The notes under the pieces are model-generated. The model did no database searches and had not been told where the DNA came from. It saw nothing but the letters and a program-made list of their open reading frames with translations. From Chloridium humicola (lineage: Eukaryota > Ascomycota > Sordariomycetes > Chaetosphaeriales > Chaetosphaeriaceae), in the NCBI GenBank assembly GCA_027569505.1, contig JAPDFF010000033.1, positions 186,001 to 250,000 on the forward strand: a stretch of DNA of 64,000 nucleotides. The letters run 5' to 3'. The stretch's first letter is position 1. Each line of letters begins with the position of its first letter. The position numbers and the translations under genes were made by a program. This document shows positions 45,545-57,178 of the stretch, in pieces.

Positions 45545-48500
45545 CGCGGGCTGTGCGGCAGGTTGTTGTGGCCTTGCCAGGCCTGACTCCGTGCTGGCGT
45601 GCCGGTGCCGTTGTGGTGTGGGCGTGTCGGGATGGTTCGTATGATGGCTCGTGGGAGAGCGGCGCAAAGGGGGCCGGCGATATTATGGCGGCGCAAGATT
45701 CTCAGCGTCCTGCACGTCCCAACAGGCGGTGGAGATTTCGGCCTTCGCATTCACCCCAACCACTTTCGGGAGCCGACAGCGTGTTCGTACTGGTTCGTGC
45801 TGGCGATTTTGAGCGAAGGGTTCCCAGTTCCAGGGCGGCGGCGTGGTCATTTCCCTATGCAAGGGACCGCCTGGCTGCGCGGGCACGACAGACGGGATGT
45901 TGCGTCTTATGGCCAGCTGGGTGGCAGCAGGAAGAGAGGATCTTTGGCAAACACGACCTTGGCCTCTACTGGCCTCTGCTGGCGGCCGGACATGTGCAGA
46001 CCAGGGCGTCCTGGCATCGGCAATCAGCAGCATCCCGGGATCCCTGAGGGTTGTGTGAGACTCCACCCCCCTAGGCTGCTCGCGACCGACGCAATTTGGC
46101 GCGATGGCGGCGACCCTGGTCGGACGACGGCGAGCAAGGAGCTTTCCGCAGCAGCGCACGACGTGTGCTGGCCGCAGCTGGTGCTGGGACAACCCCTTAC
46201 TCGCTCCTTCGAGGAGGGGATGGAGCTGTTGTGCAACACGCAGGGCGTGAGTGACGAGGAGCTCAGCCGTGGGAGATGCAGATTCGAGGGCCATTGCCGA
46301 CCACCATTGGCCCGTCGGCGATGTGACACCACCTCCGTCACGGCATTGACGTCCCCGATGGGAATCGAGGATGGGCGGTGACCCTGGACTGGCAAATGCC
46401 CCTGTGCCCCTGCTGCTGCTCATCTGCAGGGATGGCACACCCCCCATGCTCGCCCAGCTCGCTCGCTACTGCAAGCCATCTGTGTCATGGATGCCAGAAA
46501 TCCGTCGAGGGCATGTTCGTTCCGATGTCGTGAGCAGTTCGTGAGCAGCGTCCCGTCGGCCGGAAGGATGTTGCTTCGATCGAGGCTCAACGCGACCCGA
46601 AGATGGGGGTAGGATGAGGATTGGCGGTTTGAAGTGTTGCGTGCAGGAGGTGAGTACCTAACCGCGAACCCGACCATCATCCGCCATGTCTCATTCCAGC
46701 GTGGCCGCCAGTTCGCCGTCTGTGTGAGATGTCTCGTGTGTCTGGCCCCAGACATGGATGCCACCCACCCAAGCAGCATCGCTCTGGATGATCGCCAGCA
46801 ATCTCTGTGCCCCAGTCGCCTATCATCGACCAGCATCGACCAGTGATCGACGGCGCGCGCCAAGGGGGCAAAGAACGAGCGCGATCCCCAGATTCCCCAG
46901 CAATGGCACCCACAGCTGGCCTCGAGCTGGCTTGGGCTGATGGAGCCAGCTGAACCGCACCCTGGAAGATGGCGATCACGGCTGGATTCCCTTGCTTGGT
47001 ATCTCCGGGCTGCCGAAAAAGTCGAGATCGTGTTTCTTTTTTTTTTTTTTCGTGTCTTGTGGCTGATGTCAGAGCCAGGTCTTGATGAAACTGGAGGGGG
47101 AGGGAACGGACCAATGCCCTGCCTGGTGTCTGGTGCCAGACTTGGCTGCACTTTTCCCTTTCCCTCTTCAAACAGGCCATCCGATTTCGCAAATCGGGCA
47201 AATCAAGTCAATTCTCCATTTGCTTTCTTCCGTGACCACACATCCCAACTCGGCCAAGCGCCCTCGTGGCTTGTTACGAGACACGCCCAGCTCTCGGACA
47301 ACGCCCATCCGTTGATGTTTCATCTCAACCACACGCCCAACATCCCAACAGCCCCGCCAGATGACGCTACTATGTAAACGCCAAAATGACCGAGCGATCG
47401 TCAAGCACGCCGCCCCAAAACCGACATGTGACGCGCAGCCACGTCTCCAGCCATTCCGGATAGCCACGGACACCTCAACCGCCAGCGATTCCAATCTGAG
47501 CAATCTCAAGCCTTGCCGATTCCACGCACCGCTGGCACGGACCATCTCATTCCAACCACGCCGCCCGCAACGGACGGTTCGCAGGGGCTGACCTGCCGAT
47601 CGGGTCCTTGCTTCGGCCCCGAGGGCTCGGATCCAACAAACAGACCACCTCAATGGCCCGACGGTGGCATGTCGACAATTCCGCCAGGGAGAGGCGAGGC
47701 CCGACTGCCCTCACGTCCAACGTTCGAGAAGTGACACCGTTATTTAAAGCGCCGACACCCTTGGTCCTTTGCCTCGTTCATATTATCACCGCGGTGCCCG
47801 AACGGTTTCGGCTCAGCGCTAGATGAGGTCATCCTCAGGCGCGGCGGTGCTTCTTCTCAGACTAGAGGCTTTTTGACGCGAGATGGTGTTCGCAATGCTG
47901 CCGCTCGGTCCATATGCTCCGTCACACCATGTTCTGGCTTTCTGTGCTTGCAGGCAGATCGCGATCCTGTGGGACGAGCAAGCTTTGGCAGCCACACCGA
48001 CGAAAACAGAAGGAGGAGCAAACAAGCACAAGCAATCCGGGTGTTGTCCCACCGGCTCCGAATGCCCCCACCCACAGTGCCGAAGCGGGACGCGGGATCG
48101 GGCCAAGATGTTGGACTCGGCCGTCGGGTGCTGCGGCCCCGTTCCAAAATGGGATTGTTGACATACATGATCCGTCCTACCAAACTGTTTTTACGGGATC
48201 ACAGCGGTGACAGTCACCAGGGACGACTCCTCCCTTGATGATGTTTTACTTCCTCCGCTGCTGTAGGTCTCGCCTTCTTCCAAACCGAGCACCTTGTCTG
48301 TTTGTCATTATATTGAGTCGCTTAAGGGAGTTGTCGGGTGCTGACGGAGCAGAGGCTCTTCAAAACGCAGAAAGAAAAAAACATTGAGTTACACAACGGT
48401 TGACCCGAAGTCAAGGGCGGATGTCAACTCCCTTGATCGCCGGAGGTTCCTCCGGGCCTGGTCCATGGCCAGCCCTGGAAAACGCAACAACACTCACCGC

Positions 48501-49037
48501 CCAAGGCAACATTCAACACCCAGGGCAACATTCACTCTTACTTCTTGCCACCCGAGCAACACCGAACGCTAACAATCGCCGCCTCTATTGTGTATTGTAT
48601 TCGAAGCCATGTCAACAAACGCCTGCTCTTTGTGTTGCTTCCATCCCGACCGTCTATCCAGACCGTGACCACACCCCGTCTTCACGCCCCACCCTACGTG
48701 TCTCTCCACCATGAACGCTTTCACCGAAGTGTAAAAAGGACTCGACCCCAAACCGGGAGCCGCTATGCCGCTGTCCGCCGTATATAATGCGTGCCCTCTC
48801 CCGCAGCCAAAACCCCCTCAGCCAATCGCTTACTCACACTGTCCACATGGACATGTGGTGGACCTTCCCTCGATCCCAGAACCTCACCACCCCACCTCCT
48901 CTATGCCCAAACCCCTCAAATCGAAGAAAAAAAAGAAAGAAAACGAAAGTCATTACTCATAACCCGTATGTACCCCATAACCCTCACTCATCCCATCCCC
49001 CCCCAAACCACCCTCCTCAGCGCCAGAAAAGTAACGT
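45545..49037. other. 3.5 kb gene-free region
   Basis: No ORF on either strand shows a domain or convincing composition, although several exceed 200 codons by chance in GC-rich sequence. A run of about 15 T residues sits at 47038-47052. The region separates the start of the disordered-protein gene from the 3' end of the transporter gene, so much of it could be promoter, long 5' UTR or a non-coding transcript. Confidence 0.5.
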
Positions 49038-50789
49038 TCAATCATCCCCCCTCCCCCTCCCACTCCTCCCATGAAACACCAAAGGCGACGCAGGCCTACT
49101 GCTCACCAACACCACGCCCCCCTCCCCATCACCCCCACTCCTCAACCCCGCACTCCCACCACCACCCTCCACCCCAAGCCTCTCCTGATCCGCATACCTC
49201 CCCCTTGACCCCGGCGGCGCCAGCGTAACAGTGGGTATCCCAGCACTATTGTTATTGTTGTTGTTGTTGCCAACACTCTTGAGCGTGGCAGTGTTTTTTG
49301 ACGACCCGGGTACAACAGTCGTCTTTTCGTAGCTCACAATGCTGATCGGCGGTGGGCGGGCACGCTTGCGCTCGGGGAGGGAGTACATGTATGTGGCGAG
49401 GAGGACGAGGAGGGTGCCGATTACGAACTGGGGGACGTTAGTTTGAGTAACGGGTGGTTTGGGGGGGAAGGCATGGCGGGGGTGGGAGGGAGGCATAGTG
49501 GGAGTGGGAGGGAGGGAAGAGACGTACCGAAGGCGTCACCTCAAACTCAAAGAAAAATACGCTAAACAAAAAGCTCACAACAATGCTAATACTCGTAGCA
49601 AAGTTTTTGGCAATATTGTCCGCGTAGTTGATGCACAGCGACACCAAGATCCCACCAATGGCCTGGCAGACAATCGCCGTCCACACAATGCTGTTGTATC
49701 CATCAAAGAAGCCGTGCTTGGCAATCTCCTCGCCGTCGTTGATCACCACGCCGATGATGAGCGCCGGGAAGAGGGAGTAGAAGGAGAGTTGGATGTTGCG
49801 CGTCCATACGGAAACCGGGGTGGTGGAGTGCTTGAGAATTTTCTCGAAGTAGACGCCGGTCAGGCCTGAGATGACGGCCGCGACGAGGACCGCTGTCAGG
49901 CCGATGGAGTAGTTCATCTTGGGGCTGCCGTCCTGGTCCTCCATGATGCCCTCGTACGTAGCCGACCGCTTGGTCAACTCCCCCACCAGATCCGTCACAC
50001 CCCGTTTAGACAGCTCAACCGCCGCGTTCACCGCACCCCCCGCCACCTGCCCCAGCTCGTGCACCGACCGCGGAAAGAAGTGGTCGCTAAAGTCGTGAAT
50101 ATCCAACGAAAAGTCCGTCGAGCCCGCCGAGGGCAGCGAAACAACCGACACCCCGGTAGTCAGCACAATCAGCGACAACCACCGCCTCGCGCCCAGCGTC
50201 CGCCCAAGCAGCACAATCATAAACACAGCGGTCGTGATGATCTTGAGCTGGTAGAGCACCTGGAAGTGCACCGCGTCCAGGTTGCTCAGCGCCACGTACT
50301 GCAGCGTATTCTCAAACGTGTAGAGGACCGCGGGGATGGCGAGTTTCCAGCTGTCGCCGGAGAAGACCGAATTGTATATCTGCTCGAAGAGCACCGTCAC
50401 GGGGGTTTGGGGTGCCAGGCTTCGCGAGACTTCGTGCATGGAGAATGTGAGCGCGATCGCGAGCTTGATGACCTCGTTGAGCAGGACGGCGGTCGAGGCG
50501 AAGTAGCGGTGGTCGCCGGGCGGGCGCATTACCCGCGAGTAGTGCATGACCTGGAGGGAGGGGTGTCAGTGGTAGTGGGCAGGTTCGAGGCAGGGGGAGA
50601 AACGTACCAGGATCAACACCGAGTTCTGGAGTGTTAACTGGGAGGGTGTGTTAGCTTATGCCGCTGCGAATTGGGACCCGAAAGGATCAAGGAGCTCGAA
50701 TGGGCGCCTACTGTGAGCAGCGAGGCCTGCTTCAGAGGCAGGCCCAGCATCGTTGGCCCGGTGGCGAGCCGGGGGCCGTGGACACCCAT
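49038..50789 (-). CDS. Golgi nucleotide-sugar transporter (UDP-galactose type, SLC35A-like)
   Basis: Antiporter that brings a UDP-sugar into the Golgi lumen for glycosylation. Exons 50789-50712, 50637-50608, 50550-49528 and 49427-49038 give 506 residues; the 30-bp second exon is needed to build the conserved LLTLTLQNSVLILVMHYSR-type first helix. Further family landmarks are LLNEVIKLAI, YTFENTLQYVAL, LDAVHFQVLYQLKI, GVYFEKILKHS, SVWTRNIQLSFYS and YADNIAKNFATSISIV, with about ten hydrophobic helices. A hydrophilic loop of about 60 residues sits in the middle. The last 110 residues are a cytosolic tail with a seven-Asn run and Gly-rich ends. The motifs match UDP-galactose/UDP-GlcNAc/CMP-sialic acid transporters; the exact sugar is inferred. 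Confidence 0.92.
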
Positions 50790-51910
50790 CTTGTGCGCAG
50801 CGATTGACGGTCCGGTGATTGTCAATTGTATGTAAAACGGGGTGTTTTCGGCGCAACGTGTTGAGCCAGCGCCTTTGAGAGTCAGAGATGGTCTGGCGGG
50901 AGTCGACAGGGAGACGAGCTGTCGTCGCTGGTTTTGGGCCGGGGGGTCGCTTCCCGACGTCACAGGGGGAAAACTGCTGTCGCGAATGCACGGTCGCGTG
51001 TTCTTGTGGCGCCAAGGAGCTGCCACCACTCAAACTGGATGGAATTTTTCGTGGTCCCTTGTTCTTGTTCTTGGGTCGTCGTCTCTCTCTGGGCTCGAAA
51101 ATTGGACAAGATTGGAGAGAACCCGGAGCGTCGCAAAACTGTTTCCACTGGAAGGCGCGAAAGGTTGAGGTCAGTGCACAATCCTCTCCGAGACAGCTGA
51201 CCCAGAAAGAACTATCCAAGAGTCCGAGAGTTGATCAGCGTTTGCGAAGAAGACATCCGCGACAGAGGCATCAATTCGGGAATGCTTTGCTAGGACATTT
51301 CTATATCCTAGGAACTATCTCGCCATCGCGGTATCGGACGTCATTGACCTCGCTGGCGACCCCTCGTTTGGCGATCCCAACTTCTCCACCCTTGTCGTCC
51401 TGCTCCACTCGCGGTTTCCTCCACACTTTCAGGTTACTCCCCGGAGCTTGGCTTGGCGCGGGTCGGCCGGTGCGGCCCCACAAACACCGAAGTGACAGCT
51501 GACACGGGCACGCTGGGCCGAAAGACCCACTGACCCCGAAGACCACATCTGCAGACTGCGAGCCTGATGAATCTGACAACGGCATTGGTTCCAGAGTTGC
51601 CAGTTCTGGCTGTGTTTGCGGTCAGATATCACTGGGAAAATAAGAAAGAAATAAAAAATAAAAAAAGAGAAAAGAAAGAGAAAAGAAAGAAGAAAGGGAA
51701 AAGAAAGAAAAAAGAAAGAACAACGAAGCGAAGAGTTCTTCTGAAAAGATGTCTTTTTTCCCTTTTAATACATCCATAACTAACGTTAAGCCGACTTGCA
51801 ATACTTATTGGCTCCTCCTCTCGTTGAGAAGTCACAAACTGGCCCATATCCTTGCCAACAACCTCAAGCCCACTGCAGTCTGCCCACTAGCAAACCCACC
51901 CATGGACACC
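50790..51910. other. Intergenic region
   Basis: Upstream of the transporter gene and 3' flank of the first BTB-like pseudogene. It contains an A/G-rich simple repeat (51634-51722). No gene supported. Confidence 0.55.
51634..51722 (+). repeat. A/G-rich simple repeat (AAAGA-type)
   Basis: Nearly pure purine run of AAAG/AAAGA units, about 90 bp, in an intergenic region. It marks the transition from dense core genes to the decayed right-hand region. Confidence 0.75.
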
Positions 51911-52871
51911 TCAGCCCAAGTCGTTCTCAGCAGCAGTAGCCCCTTCCATGTTATCCCGCACTTTGCAAGCCCTGGAATGGACATCGAGGAACTCCTTACA
52001 ACCGCTGTGGTAAACCAATTTGCCCATGGTGGCAACAGCGTCGGCCATTGAATTTGTGTCAAACAGCCGGAGCGATGGCCAGATCTTCAGCTCTGAAAGT
52101 TTGGCGAAGGTGTTCATCATACCGCCGTAGCCCAGGGCTTGGCCGGACTTGTGGATTGTCTCAAGAAGGTCGGCCCGGATCCCGTCAAGAGCATTTCCGA
52201 TGGTGTCCTCGAGCTTATCTATACATTGTCAGATTCTGTTTATGGTTTCCGTCATCTGTGACGAACGTGGCGAAGATCACCTATCCCGAATTCGCTCCGG
52301 TAAGCGCGACAATACCTCCTCCCGTCTCCAAGTCCTTTCGAAATTTCGCGGCAGCGTCTTGGCGTAGCAGGTGGCCATGTCTTCGAGAGCGGCAAGTAGC
52401 CCATATCCCATTTCCACCACGAGGTTGTCGGAAAGGAGGAGAAATGAGCCGGGGCCGCACCAAATATTGATCCAAGGCCGCAACGCCGTGTTGCAGGCAT
52501 ACTTGTCCGACTGGATGGCAATATTGAGGATCTCCTCCGCCGTCAAATTCTCAGGCTTCATGACTTGATCGTTTCTAAAATGGATGATGCTGAGGATGAA
52601 GTCCATCGCCTCGACATTGTCCTCTTCCAGTGTGATGATCGGGCGCGCGGCGGAAGACTTGTGCATCGCGAACCCTTTTGCCTTCCTTGAAGTTTGGGCC
52701 GAGCATTCTGGCAAAGACTGGCGGGGCGTGGGTGAGGATGTCGCAGGAAACGAGGAATTGTTGCGATTTGACCTCGTCGTCATCGTGCCCCTTGACAAAG
52801 AGGATGAGGTTGCCCTGGTCCGTCAAACGGACAAGATCGTCGTCGTTGTCGTCGCCGTTGGGTGGCTCCAT
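51911..52871 (-). pseudogene. BTB/POZ-like paralogue A, frameshifted
   Basis: One of three related genes in this region. The N-terminal BTB-like part reads NLILFVKGHDDDE, QQFLVSCDILTHAPPVFARML and NFKEG; the frame is then lost at the AAAA run at 52677-52680 and resumes one base later (PIITLEEDNVEAMDFIL, LTAEEILNIAIQSDKYACNTAL, then MGYGLLAALEDMA). An intron near 52260 has a usable donor and acceptor, but splicing them breaks the frame, so a second lesion is likely there. The last exon carries DKLEDTIGNALDGI and SELKIWPSLRLF, stopping at 51911. Order and motifs match paralogues B and C. BTB proteins recruit cullin-3 or act as adaptors; this copy cannot make a full protein as read. Confidence 0.7.
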
Positions 52872-53241
52872 GTTGTCAGTGAAGTCGGTGTTTTGGAAGC
52901 GGTTGGGTTGTGAGAGAAAAGTTGCTGAGACGCGCCTCTGTGAGGTGTGCTGTCCTTAAATTTCATCCGAACCGGCCGTCTTGGGGACCGAAAGGGCTCA
53001 ACAATAGCGACCAGAGTTTGACAAAGCACTGAAAAATTCTGTATCCTGCCGTACAAAAACCCGTTTTGGGGGGTCAAAACAAAAGTTGCCGTTGAGCCCA
53101 GCGACTTCCTCCAGCTGGCCGCCATTTTCATCTCAACTTCAAACCCGCAAAGGAATTTAATGTTTCTCCCGCAAACTACTTTCCCCCAGTTTCCTTTCTT
53201 TCATTCAATATTGGCTTTCAAACTACCACCACGGCATCCCG
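52872..53241. other. Divergent intergenic region
   Basis: Between paralogue A (minus) and paralogue B (plus), so the pair is an inverted arrangement. No motif recognised. Confidence 0.55.
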
Positions 53242-54343
53242 ATGCGACTTGCCATCACCCACATTATGGAGTCGCTCGCCAACAAAGAGGGCGGCGGAGT
53301 GGTTTGTCTCAAGGATGACGGCGATGTTATCCTCCTTTTCAAGAGACCTGACAGTGAGAGATCCGACTGGAAGAAATATCTCGTTTCTTCAGAGATTTTT
53401 GCCCTCGTTTCTCCAGTCCTCTCCCTGTGGATCGGCCTCCATTTCAATGAAGGCAGAATACCACCCACCGGTCAACACAACTCTTCCACTGCGCCTCCCA
53501 CCGTTATCCTTCAGGAAGACGATGTTGAGGCAATGGACTTCCTTCTAAGCACCCTCCATTTCAGAAACGACCGGGTGAAGGCGAAGTTCACAGCGGAGGA
53601 GATTCTCAACATCGCCATCCTGTCCGGCAAGTACGCCTGCAACACTGCCCTGCGGCCCTGGGTCGAGGCTTGGTGCACTCCCACCTCATTCCCCGTCAAC
53701 AACGCTGTCCTGGAGCCCAAGCTCAAGGTCTGAGACATGAGATAAGGTATGCTTGCGGCGTATCTTTTCCAGTCTCCCAGTCTGGAGGCCTTGTCTGCCG
53801 CTTTCGTTCAGGAGCTGCCGCAGGACTTTGAGGAAATCTGGTCGCAGTACGAGATTATGTCGCGCTTCCCCAAGAAGATGCGAGGTATGTGGCCATCACT
53901 TTCACAGCCCTTCTTAAACCCTACAATCCTGCACTCCATCACGCCAACAAAGAACACAAACTAACCACCTATTCACGGACACCCTCAAAGCCAACATCAC
54001 CACCACCCAGCGCGAGATCCAAGCCCTTGTTCTCAACGTAATCGACGACCTAGGCCGCCACCCCGGCGGCGTCTGCCGCAAGCCAGAAGACGACGTCCCG
54101 TGGATTCCCCCCGCACCCGCGCATACCCGCCTGTCCCAGCTCCTCGACGGGTTTGCCGGAATCGGTCTTTGGCCATCCGCCCACAAGTTCCACACGAAGT
54201 CGGTGGCCGACGTCTACCATTCCCTTCGATGCCTAGAGAGCCGTCTCCGTCATCACTGCACCCTAACACGTGGGATTCGTACTGCCTCTTCTGGGAGGCA
54301 ATTACGGAACTGCATGAGAATGCGGGTGGGGGTATGGGCATGA
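53242..54343 (+). pseudogene. BTB/POZ-like paralogue B, two stops and a damaged splice site
   Basis: The frame opens at 53242 or, more likely by comparison with its relatives, at the ATG at 53266. It contains DGDVILLFKRPDSE, YLVSSEIFALVSPVL, VILQEDDVEAMDFLL and FTAEEILNIAILSGKYACNTAL. TGA (53731-53733) and TAA (53743-53745) then interrupt the same frame exactly where paralogue C has LDMGYGILAAYLF; the frame continues with LAAYLFQSPSLEAL. An intron starting after KKMR (GTATGT donor) has a good CTAAC branch site, but the expected acceptor at about 53986 reads CACG instead of CAG. The final exon (DTLKANITTTQREI, IGLWPSAHKFHTKSVAD) ends at 54343. Alternatively, a short 163-residue BTB protein could be made. 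Confidence 0.7.
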
Positions 54344-54845
54344 TAGAGGGCGTGGGGGGTTGAGGGGGCTACTGCAGACTAGAAGACGACTCGGAGGGGA
54401 TGCGGGGTGTACGCTGCTGGCCACAAGTTTGCTGGCCACAAGTCGCTTTCACGTTCAGCTCTTCAGGTAGTTGCATTGACTGGCTGAGGCTCACATCGTT
54501 GCCCTCTCATAGTGCGGAATTTGAGAAGGTCGATGGGAAGTGCAGGGAGATATTCCACCGGGAGATCCGTGGGAAGGGACTTGGAATTGACACTTCCGTG
54601 GCAGACAAAGAAGAAAGGAATATTATAAAGCCGTGAACATTAGAGCAGCACTATGAATATATCGTTGTCATCGTGACATCAGGCAACTAAGTTGTGTACG
54701 AGACAGGTGCTGTGACTATCATCCTAAATGTTTTGGAGGTGCTGAGAGATTTGTTCCTCTACCTCATGGAAATCGTAGATGACACAGGTCACAGTGTTGG
54801 GGCGACGAAGATCTTCTCAAACCACCAACCGCCAACCCTGGCAGC
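54344..54845. other. Intergenic region
   Basis: Between paralogues B and C, AT-richer than most of the window. Nothing recognised. Confidence 0.5.
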
Positions 54846-56102
54846 ATGACATCCGAGCTGGGTCAAGACAATGGCGTAGTCAAACTTGACAGTGAAGGGG
54901 ACGTTCTTCTCCTCGTCAAGGGCAACGAAGCTCCCGATCAACGCCACTTCCTCGTCTCATCCAAGGTGCTGTTTCTTGCATCGCGGGTCTTTGCGAAGCT
55001 GGTTGGACCGACCTTCAAAGAAGGCCAGCAGCTTTGGAAGGCACGCGAGCAGGATACTCCCCAAAACCCAACTCTCATTACCCTCAAGGAAAACTACGTC
55101 AACGCGATGGATATTATCCTCAGTGCCTTGCACTTCAAGACCGATTGAGTTCGTCCGAAGGTCCTCAACGCCAAAGCCATCGCCGAGATCGCTGTGCAGT
55201 CGGACAAATACGACTGCAATGCAGCATTGATGGCGTGGATCAACGGCTGGTGCAACAAGGACCTCAAGCAGTTCCCTCTGAGACAGGACTCAACAGGCAA
55301 CCTGAAGATTCTGGATATGGGATACGGAATTCTGGCAGCATATCTTTTCGAGTCACCAGTCCTCTAGAAAATGTCCTCAGTCTTCTCCCATGACTTGCCC
55401 GTCAAATTCGCCGACAGCTGGAAAGAGGATCCGTTATTTGCGGCCTACCTCCCGGAGTGGGCGTGGTGTAAGTGGACAACCCGTGCAAACCGCTTTGGCA
55501 GCCGGATGTATCAGGATGTATCGGCTACTGACAAACTCTCAGGGCAGCTCTTCCACCAAATCAAATACTCTCTCGGAATCATGCGCTTCCGCGTCTTGCA
55601 AACCATTGACCGCCTCCGCCAGAAGGACTGACACTGCGACTCGTCACTGAAGGGCTCGAAAGCTTGCAAGAACCAGTAGTATTTTGACGCGCTCAGGCAA
55701 TACAGCATCTGGCCCTCAATGGATAATTTGGAGATGGGGCCAGTAAGGCGCGCTGACACCCTGATTATGCTCGTCAGAAAGGACGTCGAGAAAGAGTGCG
55801 AGTGCGAGTCTCCCGGCTACGAATGCGGCTTCTGGAATGCGATGGACGACTTGGAGACCGCGGCGGAGCGGGCCCTGAAACGGATGCCTGGCATCACGAG
55901 ACCGAAGAAGAGGCTAAATCGCGGTGCAATCCTTAATACGATTCATGCTATGACTGCGACGTGCTCGTTCACAGGAAGTCCAGCCAACGCCCTTGGTGGT
56001 GGTAGAGGTCTGGGTCCTCTGAAAACTCCAACGGGTTACGGGCAGACGGCATTTTGGGGGAGAAAGTTGCTCAGTCATGGCCCCAGGGGTGGGGAGAATT
56101 AA
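54846..56102 (+). pseudogene. BTB/POZ-like paralogue C, four in-frame stops
   Basis: One unshifted reading frame of about 418 codons with the same motif order as A and B: GDVLLLVKGNEAPD, HFLVSSKVLFLASRVFAKLV, LITLKENYVNAMDIIL, IAEIAVQSDKYDCNAAL, LKILDMGYGILAAYLFESP, then YSIWPSMDNLEMGPVRRADT. It is crossed by TGA 55146-55148, TAG 55365-55367, TGA 55629-55631 and TAG 55677-55679. The first stop replaces a codon that is Arg or Gln in the relatives, as expected for CGA to TGA. An in-frame intron with good signals (GTAAGT donor after EWAW, acceptor before QLFHQIKYSL) is still present. No frameshift is visible, so decay is recent or by transitions. Confidence 0.7.
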
Positions 56103-56331
56103 ACAGGGAGCAGAGACAACGAGATTGACGATGGACTCAGCAGGGAACGAGGGAATGGGAAACTTGGAAGCGGGAAGTCGGGTCAGGTCAAACAACATCA
56201 TCCTTAACGCCTAACAGGCTGCTAGCTTTATATACTTCAAGTCAGCACATTACTAATGAACCCCCCCCCCCTTTCCAATCGCAGAAGCACTTCCACTGCC
56301 TGATCCCACATAAGGTTTCCACAATTTCCCT

Positions 56332-56685
56332 TCAACGCGTCTTCTCCTTCGTCTTCTCGACCACCTTCTCCCCCTTGCCCGAATACATCACATACATTGC
56401 CCCCAAACCCAGTGCGCCGGCGCCGATGTATCTTCCCAGGAGTCAGTAACATCTTCCAGATAACACACTCCAATCTAAGTCGTGGGAAGAAGGAACATAC
56501 ACAAGATTCTTGTTCGGGTTCGTCCCGTCCTTGTTATACACTTTCGCCGTGCCCTTGTCACCAACCGGGGGCGGAGACCCTGGGCCAGTGGTCGCAAGAC
56601 GGGTCTGAGCAGGCTGGACGCGGGGAGTCTGTCGGAGGGATGGGCGCAGGGCGGCGCGGAGGGCTGGTGTGCGGGTGACCTTCAT
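56332..56685 (-). CDS. Small mitochondrial-type membrane protein
   Basis: Exons 56685-56501 and 56431-56332 give 94 residues. The N-terminus (MKVTRTPALRAALRPSLRQT) is basic, Arg/Ala/Ser-rich and lacks acidic residues, as in mitochondrial presequences. A short single membrane span follows the splice junction (YIGAGALGLGAMYVMYSG), then a Lys/Glu-rich tail EKVVEKTKEKTR. Small one-span proteins of this layout are common in the fungal mitochondrial inner membrane; I do not recognise the exact family. It is the one clearly intact gene between the BTB-like pseudogenes and the right edge. Confidence 0.75.
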
Positions 56686-57178
56686 TGTGACGGGTGAGGT
56701 TGACTGTTGCGCGGGCTGATTGGTGTTTGATATTGTGATTGAGTTTGTGATTGATGGTTTGTGATGGAGTTGACAGTTTGGCAGAATTGGATTTGGCAGA
56801 ATTGGAATTCGAGGATCCGTTGATGATGGTTTGTGGTGTTGTTTGGGGTAACACCAATGACATCATCACCGTGGACGACTTGGACGGCTAGACCCCGCAA
56901 CTGCTTAATGCCTACAGAATGGGCCGAGGAAGGCACAAACGTCAAATATGGAAGGCGGAAAAGAGCATTCTTTCTCCTCAGGTTGGTCATTTTCCCGAAT
57001 GTGCAATCCTTCAACATTAGATCAGGTTGGGTAGCCTCTTATCTCTGCTGACCGCGACCCTCAACCAGGGCGTTTCACATGCTTGGATGATCAAAGAGAC
57101 GCTTTTGTCTTCGTCGCTTCAGCTAATATCTGCCGACCCTTTGAACTTTTGACTGGTATTCTGTCCGGCGTTGCCAAC
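56686..57178. other. Divergent intergenic region
   Basis: Upstream of the small mitochondrial-type gene and of the broken membrane-protein gene. Nothing recognised. Confidence 0.5.

Noticed and set aside
45683..46447. 254-codon minus-strand and 260-codon plus-strand ORFs upstream of the disordered-protein gene
   Set aside because: Overlapping on both strands, with low-complexity composition, no domain and no clear splice signals.
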